From NCBI RefSeq assembly GCF_009689585.1, contig NZ_AP018694.1:434001-498000 (forward strand): a DNA stretch of 64,000 nt. Direction: 5' to 3'. The translations under genes and the position numbers were made by a program. The DNA is from Aquipluma nitroreducens (GTDB taxonomy: Bacteria; Bacteroidota; Bacteroidia; Bacteroidales; Prolixibacteraceae). Shown one piece after another: positions 27,570-37,269 of the stretch. The notes beneath the pieces are model-generated. The model saw nothing but the letters and a program-made list of their open reading frames with translations. It had not been told where the DNA came from and searched no databases. Every line of letters begins with the position of its first letter. Positions within the stretch are counted from its first letter, which is position 1.

Positions 27570-28043
27570 TTAGTTGTATACAATTACCATGGTGTACGAC
27601 CCCTGGTATAATCCGGAGGCTTGTCCCTGCATAAAACAGGCTTTGCCTTTCAACTGGAGTATTTGGTTGCCATCAGTACATTGTGCTTCAGATTGTCCCG
27701 AAACGGTTGCCGAAGGTTCAATAATAAATCCGTTCCCATTGGCATCGGATAGGGTTGCCGATTTTAGTATAACATTACAGGCGATGTCGGAGCTCGAGTT
27801 GATTTTAAATTTGCCCAGGTTCACATTCTCGTAATTCAGATTGCTTTCTCCGGATCGTGCCTCCATAATTCGCGTGTTCCTATTCTTCAGATCAAATCCT
27901 GTAATTGCCTGCGAAGAGGCGCTTACCGATTCCACGATCTCAGCCGAAATATGGCCGATAACTACTGCTTGGGCGCAAACATTTCTTATTGCGTATGTGC
28001 TTATTATAGAATAAGTTAGAATAATTGCAAAGAGGATTTTCAT
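27570..28043 (-). CDS. DUF4402-like fimbrial subunit (divergent)
   Basis: 157 aa with a signal peptide ending VCAQ. Residues ~70-80 (ENVNLGKFKINSSSD) and the closing GLYQGSYTMVIVYN match the DUF4402 pattern. The middle carries three Cys residues, unlike its neighbours. It is the most upstream gene of the fimbrial cluster, separated from the next subunit by ~490 bp, so it probably has its own promoter. Possible adaptor, initiator or minor subunit. Confidence 0.6.
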   Translation of the reverse strand: MKILFAIILTYSIISTYAIRNVCAQAVVIGHISAEIVESVSASSQAITGFDLKNRNTRIMEARSGESNLNYENVNLGKFKINSSSDIACNVILKSATLSDANGNGFIIEPSATVSGQSEAQCTDGNQILQLKGKACFMQGQASGLYQGSYTMVIVYN

Positions 28044-28505
28044 GACGTTTATTTAAGCTGTAATAAACATTACAGACATAAAAAATGCTATATAAATATA
28101 ACACAAAAACGACACATTGTGTTCTGAGTGTAAAATATTTATTTACTTGACGTAAATAAATATTAACACTATAGTTTGTAATATTTTAATATAGGTACTG
28201 TTGCCCATTTATTTTAATTGGTAGCCCTAATGTTTCCAATCAGTTAATATGTACTTCGTTCAGAAGCTTCAATCCTAGCAAATAGCTCAATAGTTCGAGT
28301 TTTATACCATTTGGATCAATTCTACTTTAACAGATTAAAAAAAGGCGATTAGATCATTGATTTCTTTAGTATATATTTGTTTTAGTTATTGATTATTAGT
28401 AGTTTGTAAGTGTAATAGAAGATCAAATTTATTGTTTAGAGCAATGTTTAATCCCAAATTACGCGATAGGTATTTCTAATGCGTAGCATTAGGTATATTT
28501 GAAGT
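28044..28505. other. Intergenic, AT-rich, divergent promoters and IS left flank
   Basis: A 460-bp stretch between the fimbrial subunit and the IS1380-type gene. It contains a dyad near 28140-28165 (tatttatttacttgacgtaaataaata). No gene was recognised, and the exact left end of the IS1380 copy could not be fixed. Confidence 0.4.
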
Positions 28506-29520
28506 ATGGAATTCGATATAAGCTATACCAATCAAGAGATTACGCCATGGGGCGGAATGGTGTTTCTACGCCAGATGTTGGGCAAAATAGGGTTCAAATC
28601 ACAAGTTGAGAACTGTATTGATTTGCCGCAACCGGGATCGAACAGGGGTTACTCGCCAGTTTCGATCATCGAATCATTTTTAGTGAGTATTTGGTGTGGG
28701 GCAAACCGGTTTATGCACACCGAAGTTACCCGCCACGATGAAGCTTTGAAGAAGATATTTGGCTGGAAACAATCTCCGGCACAGGACGTTTACAAGCGAT
28801 ATTTTGCCAGGTTCACACAAGTTACCAATCAACAGGTAAGCGACCATTTTTATTCATGGATATTCAATTCGGTACAGTTTGATAATTACACCCTTGATTG
28901 TGATTCATCGGTTTTGACCCGTTATGGAGAGCAGCAAGGAGCCAAGCGTGGTTACAACCCGCACAAACCGGGCAGGGCATCTCACAATCCCATCATTGCT
29001 TTTGTTTCAGATGTCAAACTGGTAGCAAACCTCTGGCTGAGAAGTGGCAATACCGGATCTGCCGAGGGGTTTATCCCTTTCTTAGAAGATACTTTTACCA
29101 AGTTGCAAAACAAAAACATTAGTCTGTTACGCCTGGACAGTGGATTCTTCGGGAAAGATGTGTTTGATTATCTGGAAGAAAAAGAGAAGCCCATCAATTA
29201 CATTGTTGCCACACGTTTCTATGAACCAATCCAACGTATTATCGCTGGGAATCAGGTCTGGACAACATTGGATGAAGGCATTGAAATCAGTGAATTACAA
29301 TACAAAGGGCAATTGTGGAACAAGCCACGTAGGATGATCGTGGTCAGACAAAAAATTGAAAAACGTCCCAAAGCAGCAGGAAAAATGCTGAAGCTTTTTC
29401 AGGATGAAGATTATTACCGACAGTACCGGTATTCGGCCTATATTACCAACCTCAGCCTGTCTGCTGCCGATGTTTGGCGGCTTTACCATGGACGTGGCGA
29501 TGCAGAAAACCGGATTTGTT
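28506..29520 (+). pseudogene. IS1380-family transposase, 3'-truncated
   Basis: About 338 codons. It starts MEFDISYTNQEITPWGGMVF and shows IS1380 hallmarks: NYTLDCDSSVLTRYG (first catalytic Asp), LLRLDSGFFGKDVFDYLE (second Asp), and WRLYHGRGDAENRI with the catalytic Glu region. Family members continue for ~100 residues after GDAENRI. Here the sequence switches to IS982 DNA in opposite orientation, so the gene lost its C-terminus. Confidence 0.85.
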
Positions 29521-29524
29521 CACT

Positions 29525-29826
29525 GCGGATATGACATACTTTCAAAGGAGTGGAATCAATAAAGGAAACCCGGTGCAAGTTCCCAAACAAAAGGTTTTAA
29601 GAAAAATCGCCATTGGCATAATCGCCTTTTGCTGAAGCTCTACAAATCGATTATAGGAAACAGTTTGAGGAAACTCTTTTTGAAGATGTACCATTACATA
29701 GTTGATATAGAAGTGTTTGATATTTCTGAATTGACCTGCATGAAACAGGATCATGATCGTGATAACCTCGCTGCCGGACAATTTAAATGAACGGTTTCTC
29801 CGCTTTTTACTATTGTCTTTGTCCAA
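29525..29826 (-). pseudogene. IS982-family transposase N-terminal fragment, frameshifted
   Basis: Reading from 29826, the segment KLSGSEVITIMILFHAG and then VSYNRFVELQQKAIMPMAIF through LGTCTG matches the N-terminal half of IS982 transposases. After TGF the frame shifts; in the -1 frame it continues SFIDSTPLKVCHIRSEQIRF up to the IS1380 junction. The rest of the element is missing. It differs from the IS982 copy at 6600, so it is a separate, older element. Confidence 0.75.
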
Positions 29827-30292
29827 GACATGTCCGTCCTAAACTTTATCAAATTCAATGCAAAAATCGTTAACAATGCAGAAAATTTCGGTAATTTTAT
29901 CCATGCAAAACACAGGGGTAAATATTAGTTATATATTTGATTGTTAGATATTTAAATATATAAAATTAGGGTGTTTACTTCTTGCCACTTTGATAAATTT
30001 CTTTTGCCTTGCGAGTCTGAAAATTATTATAGTTTAAGATAATTTATTACTGCTATTTATGAAACACCTATTAATACTGTATTTTAGCCGTTCAGGGTTG
30101 CAATAATATCCTTCATTTGTATCACAGATTTTATTGAAAGCAATTTATTTTTAAGCCTTTCAGTTTAGTGGTAGGAAGTGAATATCCTATAAATAATATT
30201 CTAATTATTTAAATATCAATATATTATTAAGTTATACTTCCTAAAGGCCTTGCCGAATATAAAGAGCCATTAAATAAAAATTTCATTTCCAG
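29827..30292. other. Intergenic, AT-rich, nothing recognised
   Basis: A 466-bp gap between IS wreckage and mobC with very high AT content. No open frame resembling a known protein and no clear repeat were seen. It may include the lost right part of the IS elements or one end of the mobile element. Confidence 0.4.
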
Positions 30293-32284
30293 CTACACCT
30301 TTCTCACAACCAAATGACTCAGCCCCGGGTCATTCAGCAATCGCTCCATTTCGGAATGAATAATATCCTGAACATCCTGTTTAATTTGTAGATAGTCGCA
30401 TTGCACCATGGCATTGTCCAGCTTGCGGATAACCTGAATATCCTTGTAAGCTTCCTGTTCTTTTTTCAGCGCTGCATGGTCGTTCAATATTTCGCAATGG
30501 AAAGTTTTCAGCTCAATTTTACAGTCAGGATCATCGGCTACCATACCAACAAATTCGCCTGAACTTAAGCCTGATATTTTTGATGGAGGAACGGCTGATT
30601 CCAATTGTTTGGAACGGCCGATGGAAGTATCAGAAGCATTTATAGAAAGGCTTTCCCGATCCTGCATTATTTTTCCAAAACGCTCGGACAATTGTTTGGC
30701 AGTGTCACCAGTTACCTGACCACTAACAATGTTGCCGGTAATGTTCATGATCACATCTGCCTGCTCCCGACCATAGTCCTTGCGGAGTTGGCTGAAGTCC
30801 TGAATACCTAAACAGGTGGCCACTTTATTGCTTCTTGCGGTAGCGATCAGGCTATCCATATTATTGAGGTAGATCGTTGGGAACTCATCAAAAATAAGGC
30901 TGCTCTTTTGTTTACCTTTCTTGTTCACCAGCTTCACCAAACGGGTTACATAAAGTGATAGTACTGCCCCGTATATCTGAATCTTCTGCGGATTATTACC
31001 CATGCAGACAATCTTTGGATCATCAGGATTATTGATGTCAAGCGTAAAATCGTTGCCAGACAAAACGTAGTACAATTGCGGAGAAGAAAGCCTGGCCATC
31101 GCCACTTTTGCAGCAGCAATCTGCCCTTCCAATTGTTCCATAACATCATTCAGGTAAGCGTTCACAAAAGGATTGATTAATACCTCAATTTTTTTCTCCG
31201 CCCTGAGCAGTGTAAACAGGTTATCATAGTCCACCTGCATCAATTCAATGACATGTGGCAAAGTGCAAAATTCACCATCATTATACTTTTTTAAATACCA
31301 TATTACAGCCGTCAAAAAGTTGATTGGCGATTCCACAAAGAAGTCGCCCTGGCGTTTGATCCATTCCCTGTTCAATCCCATCAGGATGGTACGTGCCGAT
31401 TCTGCCGCGTCGGTAATGTCGGTCATAGCTGAAGGTTCCAGGGGATTGCAGCGGTGGCTTCGGGTCAGGTCATCGAAATTGATCACATAAAAGACTGGAG
31501 GCGTGGGATACTTATGCTTGTTTTTCAGCCATGTATTGTATGCAATCTTGGAAAGGTCGTCAAACTTAAAGTCGTAAACGAACATGGTAAAGCCTTTACG
31601 GATATGTTGTGTAATGATGTGGCGTATCACGAAGTAAGATTTACCGGAACCGGGTGTCCCCAACACCAATACTCCACGAAAAGGGTTTATGATATTGATC
31701 CAACTATTACGCATCTTATCCTTTAGCTGGTATCGGGCTGGCAGGTTAATGGAATATTCGTTCTCCAGAAGTCGTTCTTCCTGTGGAAACGTCTCGTTTT
31801 CCTTATTGAAAATATCTTTATTATTAAGCTTGTTACTGATAATCCGCGATAACAATGTACCGCCAGATAACACGAGCAAAAAACCAATGGAAGTAATTCC
31901 TATATACATCATCGCCAGTTCCATTGTCTTTATTTTCACCAGCAAGGCCAGATAACTTGTAAAATAAATCAGTAGCCCAGTTATGATATATGCAAAGGCC
32001 GTTTTGTGATTCAGCTTTTCGTTTTTTCTGCCTCTTGCACCCAGCAGGGAGATAAACAGAAAGACCAAAGCGATGAGCTTGGACTTATGAAAGTTCCCGA
32101 ACAATCCCGTTCTGTAAATATTGCCCAGTAAGCGGTCACTCAGTACGCTGCTCAATCCCCATTCCTGAAAGGCAGTATAGCAGTAATAGTAAAAATGGAT
32201 CACCAAAATCAGAATACTGATCAGCCTGGTCATATCCAAAATTTTCCTCATCGCCTGTTCATTCTCCCCGGTCTGCATTGTCAT
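30293..32284 (-). CDS. mobC: Conjugal coupling protein, TraG/VirD4 type (MobC of Bacteroides elements)
   Basis: 663 aa. Four hydrophobic segments lie in the first ~160 residues, then a cytoplasmic ATPase with Walker A GTPGSGKS (~residue 208), FVYDFKFDDLS, Walker B SSLIFDEFPTIYL, and the coupling-protein motif ATARSNKVATCLGIQDFSQL. VirD4-type proteins bring the relaxase-DNA complex to the conjugation channel. It follows the relaxase in the order mobA-mobB-mobC known from Bacteroides mobilizable and conjugative elements. It appears intact even though the relaxase gene is split. Confidence 0.88.
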   Translation of the reverse strand: MTMQTGENEQAMRKILDMTRLISILILVIHFYYYCYTAFQEWGLSSVLSDRLLGNIYRTGLFGNFHKSKLIALVFLFISLLGARGRKNEKLNHKTAFAYIITGLLIYFTSYLALLVKIKTMELAMMYIGITSIGFLLVLSGGTLLSRIISNKLNNKDIFNKENETFPQEERLLENEYSINLPARYQLKDKMRNSWINIINPFRGVLVLGTPGSGKSYFVIRHIITQHIRKGFTMFVYDFKFDDLSKIAYNTWLKNKHKYPTPPVFYVINFDDLTRSHRCNPLEPSAMTDITDAAESARTILMGLNREWIKRQGDFFVESPINFLTAVIWYLKKYNDGEFCTLPHVIELMQVDYDNLFTLLRAEKKIEVLINPFVNAYLNDVMEQLEGQIAAAKVAMARLSSPQLYYVLSGNDFTLDINNPDDPKIVCMGNNPQKIQIYGAVLSLYVTRLVKLVNKKGKQKSSLIFDEFPTIYLNNMDSLIATARSNKVATCLGIQDFSQLRKDYGREQADVIMNITGNIVSGQVTGDTAKQLSERFGKIMQDRESLSINASDTSIGRSKQLESAVPPSKISGLSSGEFVGMVADDPDCKIELKTFHCEILNDHAALKKEQEAYKDIQVIRKLDNAMVQCDYLQIKQDVQDIIHSEMERLLNDPGLSHLVVRKV

Positions 32285-32315
32285 AGCTTTAAGTTTTTTA
32301 AATTATTATTTGTTA

Positions 32316-33420
32316 CTATTGATTGTTATTCAGGTTCTTTCTTCTCCTCTTTTTCCTTTTCATTTTCAACTGATATGGCAGGTAATCCGAGCCATATTCG
32401 GGTTGCATCAGATTATCCAGTAAATTTTCAATTTCTTTGAAAGGTGCAGTAATCAGCAAGGTGTTTGGATGCGCCTTGGTTTCTGCATCAAAGGCGGTAG
32501 CCTGAGGCTGTAACCCAGTTGGTTCCTGAACTGAATGCGGAGGCAACTTCTGCTCAGGAACTGTTTTCTGCTGGCAATGTTGCTGAATGGCTTTTGCACT
32601 GTACTGTTTGCCCAATACACTCCCATTAAATACGCATTTAGTCTGGCGATCCACATAAGTGATGCCGTAAATCAAACCGGTATCATTCTGGCGCAGGGCG
32701 ACATGAATACCCTGCTTCTCCAATGCTTTTATTAAATCCTGAAGTGTTACCCTTTTCCCAGTTAAAAATATATCAATGGCATTCTTAACCCGAGATTTGT
32801 GTGGCATACGTTTCGCCTCATTTTCCTTAAACTTCTCTTCCAAAAATTTGAGAGTTGGTTGGTTGTAAAACGTACTTGCCTTAATAGGTATACCAATTGG
32901 AATTCCGTCAGCATTCAAAATGCGGTACAGCAAACCATTGTGCTGGTAAACCCTCGAATTTTCACCGCCCCGTTCGGCCATTACATTGTATTGTTTAAGC
33001 ACAGCATTTAACTCCGGAAGGCTGGAATATCGGTACTGGTTTAACACCGCTTCTAATACATTTTGAATGGCCATTTTGGTTTGTGATTTACCGTACATCA
33101 CCTTTGGCGCGGATACTGGGGTTAAGCGATATTGTTCCTGCTTTTTCTGTGCTTCAGCACTGACCAGTCCGAACTCCTTTTCGATGGCTTTTCGTGCCTG
33201 TTCCGATTGGTTGCGGCCAATGTTGTTCATGTCAATCCGGCTGCCTTCCGGACGCACTTTTATGGATACCAAATGGATATGCGGATGCCCTGCATCATGG
33301 TGCTGATAAACCAGGTATGGTTGTTTTCCGAAGCCGATTTTTTCCATGTAAGTCCTTGCGATTTCAAGTAATTTTTCTTTAGACAAATGGCTTTCTGAAG
33401 GATGAAAATTCAGGGATATA
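32316..33420 (-). pseudogene. mobB: Relaxase MobB, C-terminal part (split by IS21 element)
   Basis: The family-like frame begins at the IS edge (SLNFHPSESHLSKEKL) and runs to the stop at 32316. It contains the metal-binding His cluster HHDAGHPHIHLV (~residues 28-39 of the open frame from 33386), the core of MobB/MobP relaxases. These nick oriT and stay bound to the 5' end. The catalytic N-terminus, with its likely Tyr-containing segment, is on the other side of the IS (36022-36226). Without excision no full relaxase can be made. Confidence 0.85.
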
Positions 33421-33568
33421 TGTGGAAAAAACGGTGAAATTGACCACCCATTTCCAGTTTAAATTGACCACCGGTTGCCGACGCAAATTGACCACCCTTT
33501 GCCGGAGCAAACTGACCACCTAAAACGGATACTTTTTTTCATGTCGTTACCCATACTTTCGTTCAAAA

Positions 33569-35128
33569 ATGGAACGGATTATGGCAAATAAATTAACGGA
33601 CATGAGTAAGATTAGAAAAGCAATTAAATTTCATTGCGGTGGAAAAAGTAAGCTGTTTATAAGCCAATACTTATCCTTATCGAGGAACACGGTAAAAAAA
33701 TACATTTCCCTTTTTGAAGTACAAGGACTGACCCTTGACCAGATCAATCAAAAGACTGATCTTGAACTTGAAACGCTGTTCTCTCACCAAACCGATGAAC
33801 CCATCAGCGCCCGGGTGCAAAAGCTTTATGACTTTTTCCCGTACATGGAACGGGAACTCAAAAAAGTTGGTGTTACCTCCTATGGGATGTGGGAAGAATA
33901 CATCAAAAAGCATCCTGATGGCTATCAAAACTCTCAGTTCCGGGAGTATTACAAACTGTGGGGAAAGAAGGTAAATCCGGTGATGCATATGAACCACAAG
34001 GCTGGTGACAAGATGTATGTTGATTATGCCGGGAAAAAGCTTTCAATCACGGATAAAGACACCGGAGAGATTACCGAAGTTGAGTTTTTTGTTGCCATTT
34101 TGGGGGCAAGTCAATATACCTATGCCGAAGCAACTCCGAGCCAAAAGAAGGAAGAATTTGTTGTATCGGTTGAGAATGCCATGCGCTTTTTCGAAGGCGT
34201 TCCGGCAGCCATAGTTCCGGACAATCTTAAGTCAGCGGTGATAAAAAGTAGCCGTTTTGAGCCCACCATCAACGAAACACTGGCAGATCTGGCAGAACAT
34301 TACGAAACCACTATTCTACCAGCCAGAGCTTATAAACCACGGGACAAATCTTTAGTTGAAGGTGCTGTTAAAATACTATACCGAAGGATTTATGCTGTAC
34401 TGAAGGACGAAACGTTTTTCTCCCTTGCGGAACTGAACGATCGCATTGGAGACCTGTTGGATGCCCACAACAACAGAAAGCTCACTGGTCGTCCATACAC
34501 ACGTTTTGAACTATACAATGACATCGAGAAGGATAAACTGTCGCCACTGCCCATCCAACGCTTTGAGATCAAGTATCAGGCACAGGCAACGGTCATGCAA
34601 AACGGTCATGTGCAGCTCAGTTGTGACAAACATTTTTATAGCGTGCCGTACCAATACATCCGCAAAAAGGTGAAGGTAATGTACACCAGAACAACGGTCG
34701 AGATTTACTTTAAATACAATCGGTTGGCTACCCATCCCCGGGACTACGCACTTTACAGCTACACAACGGTACCCGAACATTTAGCGAGCACCCATCAATT
34801 TGTAACCGACTGGACTGCCCCCAGGTTTATCAATTGGGCAAACAGTATTGACCCAGTTGCCGGGGAATATATCTTTAAAATCATTGAAAGCCGAAACCAT
34901 CCTGAGCAGGCGTTTAAAAGTTGTATGGGGATACTTTCGTTTGAGAAAAAGGTAGGTAAACAAAGACTTATTAATGCCTGTAAACGCGCTCTTGACTTTG
35001 GAACCTACAGTTTTAAAGCCATACAAAACATCTTGGAAAACAACCTGGATATGATCAAGGATGAGACAACAGAAGATCCGGAACTGCCCGAACACAACAA
35101 CATACGAGGGAAGAACTATTACAAATAA
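33569..35128 (+). CDS. istA: IS21 transposase IstA
   Basis: 519 aa. An N-terminal helix-turn-helix (SKLFISQYLSLSRNTVKKY) is followed by an rve-type integrase core, with Asp in DKMYVDYAGK, Asp in VPDNLKS and Glu in SLVEGAVKILYRRIY. A beta-barrel-like C-terminal domain follows. IstA cuts and joins the IS ends together with the AAA+ helper IstB encoded 18 bp downstream. Start ATG 33569 or 33584. Confidence 0.93.
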   Translation: MERIMANKLTDMSKIRKAIKFHCGGKSKLFISQYLSLSRNTVKKYISLFEVQGLTLDQINQKTDLELETLFSHQTDEPISARVQKLYDFFPYMERELKKVGVTSYGMWEEYIKKHPDGYQNSQFREYYKLWGKKVNPVMHMNHKAGDKMYVDYAGKKLSITDKDTGEITEVEFFVAILGASQYTYAEATPSQKKEEFVVSVENAMRFFEGVPAAIVPDNLKSAVIKSSRFEPTINETLADLAEHYETTILPARAYKPRDKSLVEGAVKILYRRIYAVLKDETFFSLAELNDRIGDLLDAHNNRKLTGRPYTRFELYNDIEKDKLSPLPIQRFEIKYQAQATVMQNGHVQLSCDKHFYSVPYQYIRKKVKVMYTRTTVEIYFKYNRLATHPRDYALYSYTTVPEHLASTHQFVTDWTAPRFINWANSIDPVAGEYIFKIIESRNHPEQAFKSCMGILSFEKKVGKQRLINACKRALDFGTYSFKAIQNILENNLDMIKDETTEDPELPEHNNIRGKNYYK

Positions 35129-35146
35129 ACTTAAAATCAAATTATT

Positions 35147-35884
35147 ATGAATGAATCAACGTTGACAAAAATGAGACAAATGAAACTCTCCGGAATGCAT
35201 GGTGCATTTAAAACTGCTGTTGAAACCGGGAAAACTGATCATTACACCATTGATCAGTTTGTATCCATGATTATTGATGCCGAATGGGACGAGCGCCACA
35301 ACCGAAAAATAGAGAGATTAATTAGAAATGCTAAGTTCCATTACAAATCCAGCATCGAAAGCATAACTTTTGATCAATCACGGAACCTGGAACGCAACCT
35401 CATTTTACGACTTGGAGAGTGTGAGTTCGTAGAGAAGAATGAGAATGTTTTAATCACAGGAAGTACTGGTGTGGGTAAAAGTTACTTGGCAACGGCACTG
35501 GGTTATCAGGCATGTATCCAGGGCTACCGGGTAAATTACTTCAATACATCGAAGTTGTTTTCCAAGTTAAAAATGGCAAAAGCCGATGGCTCATACTTGA
35601 AGGAACTAGCGAAAATCGAAAGGCAGGATGTTATTATACTCGATGATTTTGGACTCCAGGCACTCGATAGTCAGAACCGGATAACACTATTGGAAATCAT
35701 CGAAGACAGGCACAATAAAGGTTCCATCATTGTTACCTCACAAATACCTGTTCAGGGATGGTATGATATTATTGGTGAAAAAACCATTGCTGACGCGGTA
35801 TTAGACCGCCTTATCCATCAGGCTCACCGCATCGAATTACATGGTGAATCAATGAGAAAGAAAAAGAGTATCAACAAAGAATAA
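35147..35884 (+). CDS. istB: IS21 helper ATPase IstB
   Basis: 245 aa. Walker A GSTGVGKSYLA (~residue 105), Walker B VIILDDFG, and a DnaC-like sensor region (IIVTSQIPVQGWYDIIGE). IstB is an AAA+ ATPase that selects target DNA and stimulates IstA. Length is normal for the family, and the frame is intact. Confidence 0.93.
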   Translation: MNESTLTKMRQMKLSGMHGAFKTAVETGKTDHYTIDQFVSMIIDAEWDERHNRKIERLIRNAKFHYKSSIESITFDQSRNLERNLILRLGECEFVEKNENVLITGSTGVGKSYLATALGYQACIQGYRVNYFNTSKLFSKLKMAKADGSYLKELAKIERQDVIILDDFGLQALDSQNRITLLEIIEDRHNKGSIIVTSQIPVQGWYDIIGEKTIADAVLDRLIHQAHRIELHGESMRKKKSINKE

Positions 35885-36021
35885 TTTTTACAATTTTGAA
35901 TATCAATTACGACATTGAAAAAAGGTAGTTTTTAGATGGTACTTTTAGGTGGTCAATTTAAATCGGCAACACATGGTCAATTTAAATCGGCACAGGGTGG
36001 TCAGTTTGACCGAATATTACA

Positions 36022-36226
36022 ATATATGCACGCTGTTGCGCTTTACATTTTCGTTGAGTTCAATCTGTTTCAGGAAACGATTCAGCTTTATCGAAAGGCT
36101 CATTTTATCCGAATCAATGGGATAATTTCCGGCCCCCATGCACTCCGCAACTCCTTCTTTTACCTTATTCTCATTGTAGTTAAAAATACGGTGAATGGAG
36201 TTTCCTGTTTTGATTACTGTAACCAT
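36022..36226 (-). pseudogene. mobB: Relaxase MobB, N-terminal part
   Basis: Starts MVTVIKTGNSIHRIFNYNEN, the usual N-terminus of Bacteroides-type MobB relaxases, and continues to RNSVHI, where the IS21 element begins; a stop occurs two codons inside the IS. The start codon overlaps the 3' end of mobA by 13 nt, so the two were translationally coupled. Together with the downstream part, the intact gene would encode ~435 aa. Confidence 0.85.
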
Positions 36227-36603
36227 AATTCTGCTATTTTTTGAACATGCTTTTTGATTTCGTCCACTTTGTTAAAGAGCGTCTTTTTCTCTACCTCATA
36301 AGCGATCAGCCAGCTTCTGAATTCGGTAATCTGGTTAAGTGTATGCAATCGTTTTACAGCCTGGTTGAAGTTGTTTCCGATGTGGTTCAGTTCATTTCTA
36401 AGCTGCACCATTTCAGCCATAAATTCATACAAAGATTGGTTCCGGTAGTAACTGGTTACAGGTTTTTCAAAAAGGCTATGCCTCACATAATCGCTTAGCT
36501 TTCGGCAGGTGCTCGCCTTCCATTTTCGTTCAATTTTTGTATACTCGGCGGGTGTCTGGCGTAGCCCTATGATGCGTGTCCGGTTTGAATTCTCTCTTCC
36601 CAT
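36214..36603 (-). CDS. mobA: Mobilization accessory protein MobA (relaxosome protein)
   Basis: 129 aa, basic, with a probable N-terminal ribbon-helix-helix DNA-binding part (RTRIIGLRQTPAEYTKIERKW) and the conserved RHSLFEKPVTSYYRNQSL and LRNELNHIGNNFNQAVKRLH segments of the MobC-like relaxosome family (named MobA in Bacteroides elements). It binds near oriT and helps the relaxase. The likely oriT lies immediately upstream. Confidence 0.82.
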   Translation of the reverse strand: MGRENSNRTRIIGLRQTPAEYTKIERKWKASTCRKLSDYVRHSLFEKPVTSYYRNQSLYEFMAEMVQLRNELNHIGNNFNQAVKRLHTLNQITEFRSWLIAYEVEKKTLFNKVDEIKKHVQKIAELWLQ

Positions 36604-36639
36604 CTTCTCTCATTTTATCGTTTTCAAACTCATTTGATC

Positions 36640-36760
36640 ATTTCAGCATTCCCCGCCCACGAGTTCCGAGTGTGGGGCGGCAAGATTCGGTTGTTTAACA
36701 ACCGGACATCTTGCCGTTTGCAGGAACGTGGCAAACTTCCCACAGTTTCCGTTATTGCCC
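36640..36760. other. Candidate oriT with nested inverted repeats
   Basis: Directly upstream of mobA. Arms cggcaagat (36678-36686) and atcttgccg (36708-36716) enclose a second palindrome, cggttg/caaccg (36688-36693, 36699-36704). Next to it, gtttgc (36716-36721) pairs with gcaaac (36731-36736), and a GC-rich imperfect repeat, ccgcccac/gtggggcgg, lies at ~36653-36680. Nested hairpins next to mob genes are typical of transfer origins. The nick site cannot be fixed from this sequence alone. Confidence 0.55.
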
Positions 36761-37049
36761 TACCTATTTTCATTCATCATTTAAACCTCAATGGCACAAA
36801 GTTAAACAGGCAGTTTGGTCTTTACATAACCTCACTATATTTTGATTAGGATGGTTTGAATTGGGGTAACTAACTTTATTGTGTAAATTTTCATTCATTA
36901 ACATGGGTAAAAATGTTGCTGACAAATTAAGCAGCCATCGTTTAATGTTGGCGTGGAAATGAGGGGTTAGAAAAACGTTATCGAGAAGATTGACCAGATA
37001 GCTAAAAACTGGGAACCCGGTTTTTGCAGTCCATAGCAGGAGGTGAGAG

Positions 37050-37211
37050 ATGGGAAACAAGGAGATTGAGAGAATACCACCTGATAAAGCAGTGGAACTT
37101 TTGAAAAAAGACGGTATCGAGGTTACAGAAGAACAGGCAAAGATTATCCTGAATTTTTTATACGAAATGGCCGACATTGTAGTAGATCAATACCTGGCTA
37201 AACCAGCATAA
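37050..37211 (+). CDS. Small protein (53 aa) upstream of serine recombinase
   Basis: Starts ATG 37050 (MGNKEIERIPPDKAVELLKK) with a strong aggaggt ribosome site 5 nt upstream, which is unusual in this phylum, and ends TAA 37211. It is amphipathic and helical (IEVTEEQAKIILNFLYEMAD). I recall similar short proteins placed just before recombinases in Bacteroidota elements. It may be an accessory or regulatory factor for the recombinase 58 bp downstream; this is inference. Confidence 0.65.
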   Translation: MGNKEIERIPPDKAVELLKKDGIEVTEEQAKIILNFLYEMADIVVDQYLAKPA

Positions 37212-37269
37212 TTTTGTAAATTTACGGGGATAAGTTGTTGCATTAGTTCCACCTTTTTATTATCAGATT

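Larger units (their letters stand above)
33421..36021 (+). mobile_element. IS21-family insertion sequence, 2601 bp
   Basis: The element begins TGTGG and ends TTACA, with the TG...CA termini of IS21. A 5-bp direct repeat, atata, flanks it (33416-33420, 36022-36026). Several copies of a terminal motif, (a)aattgaccacc, lie inside the left end (~33438, 33464, 33489, 33511) and inverted copies lie inside the right end (~35948, 35973, 35998), as is usual for IS21 transposase-binding sites. It carries istA and istB and interrupts mobB between codons for His-Ile and Ser-Leu. Confidence 0.92.
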
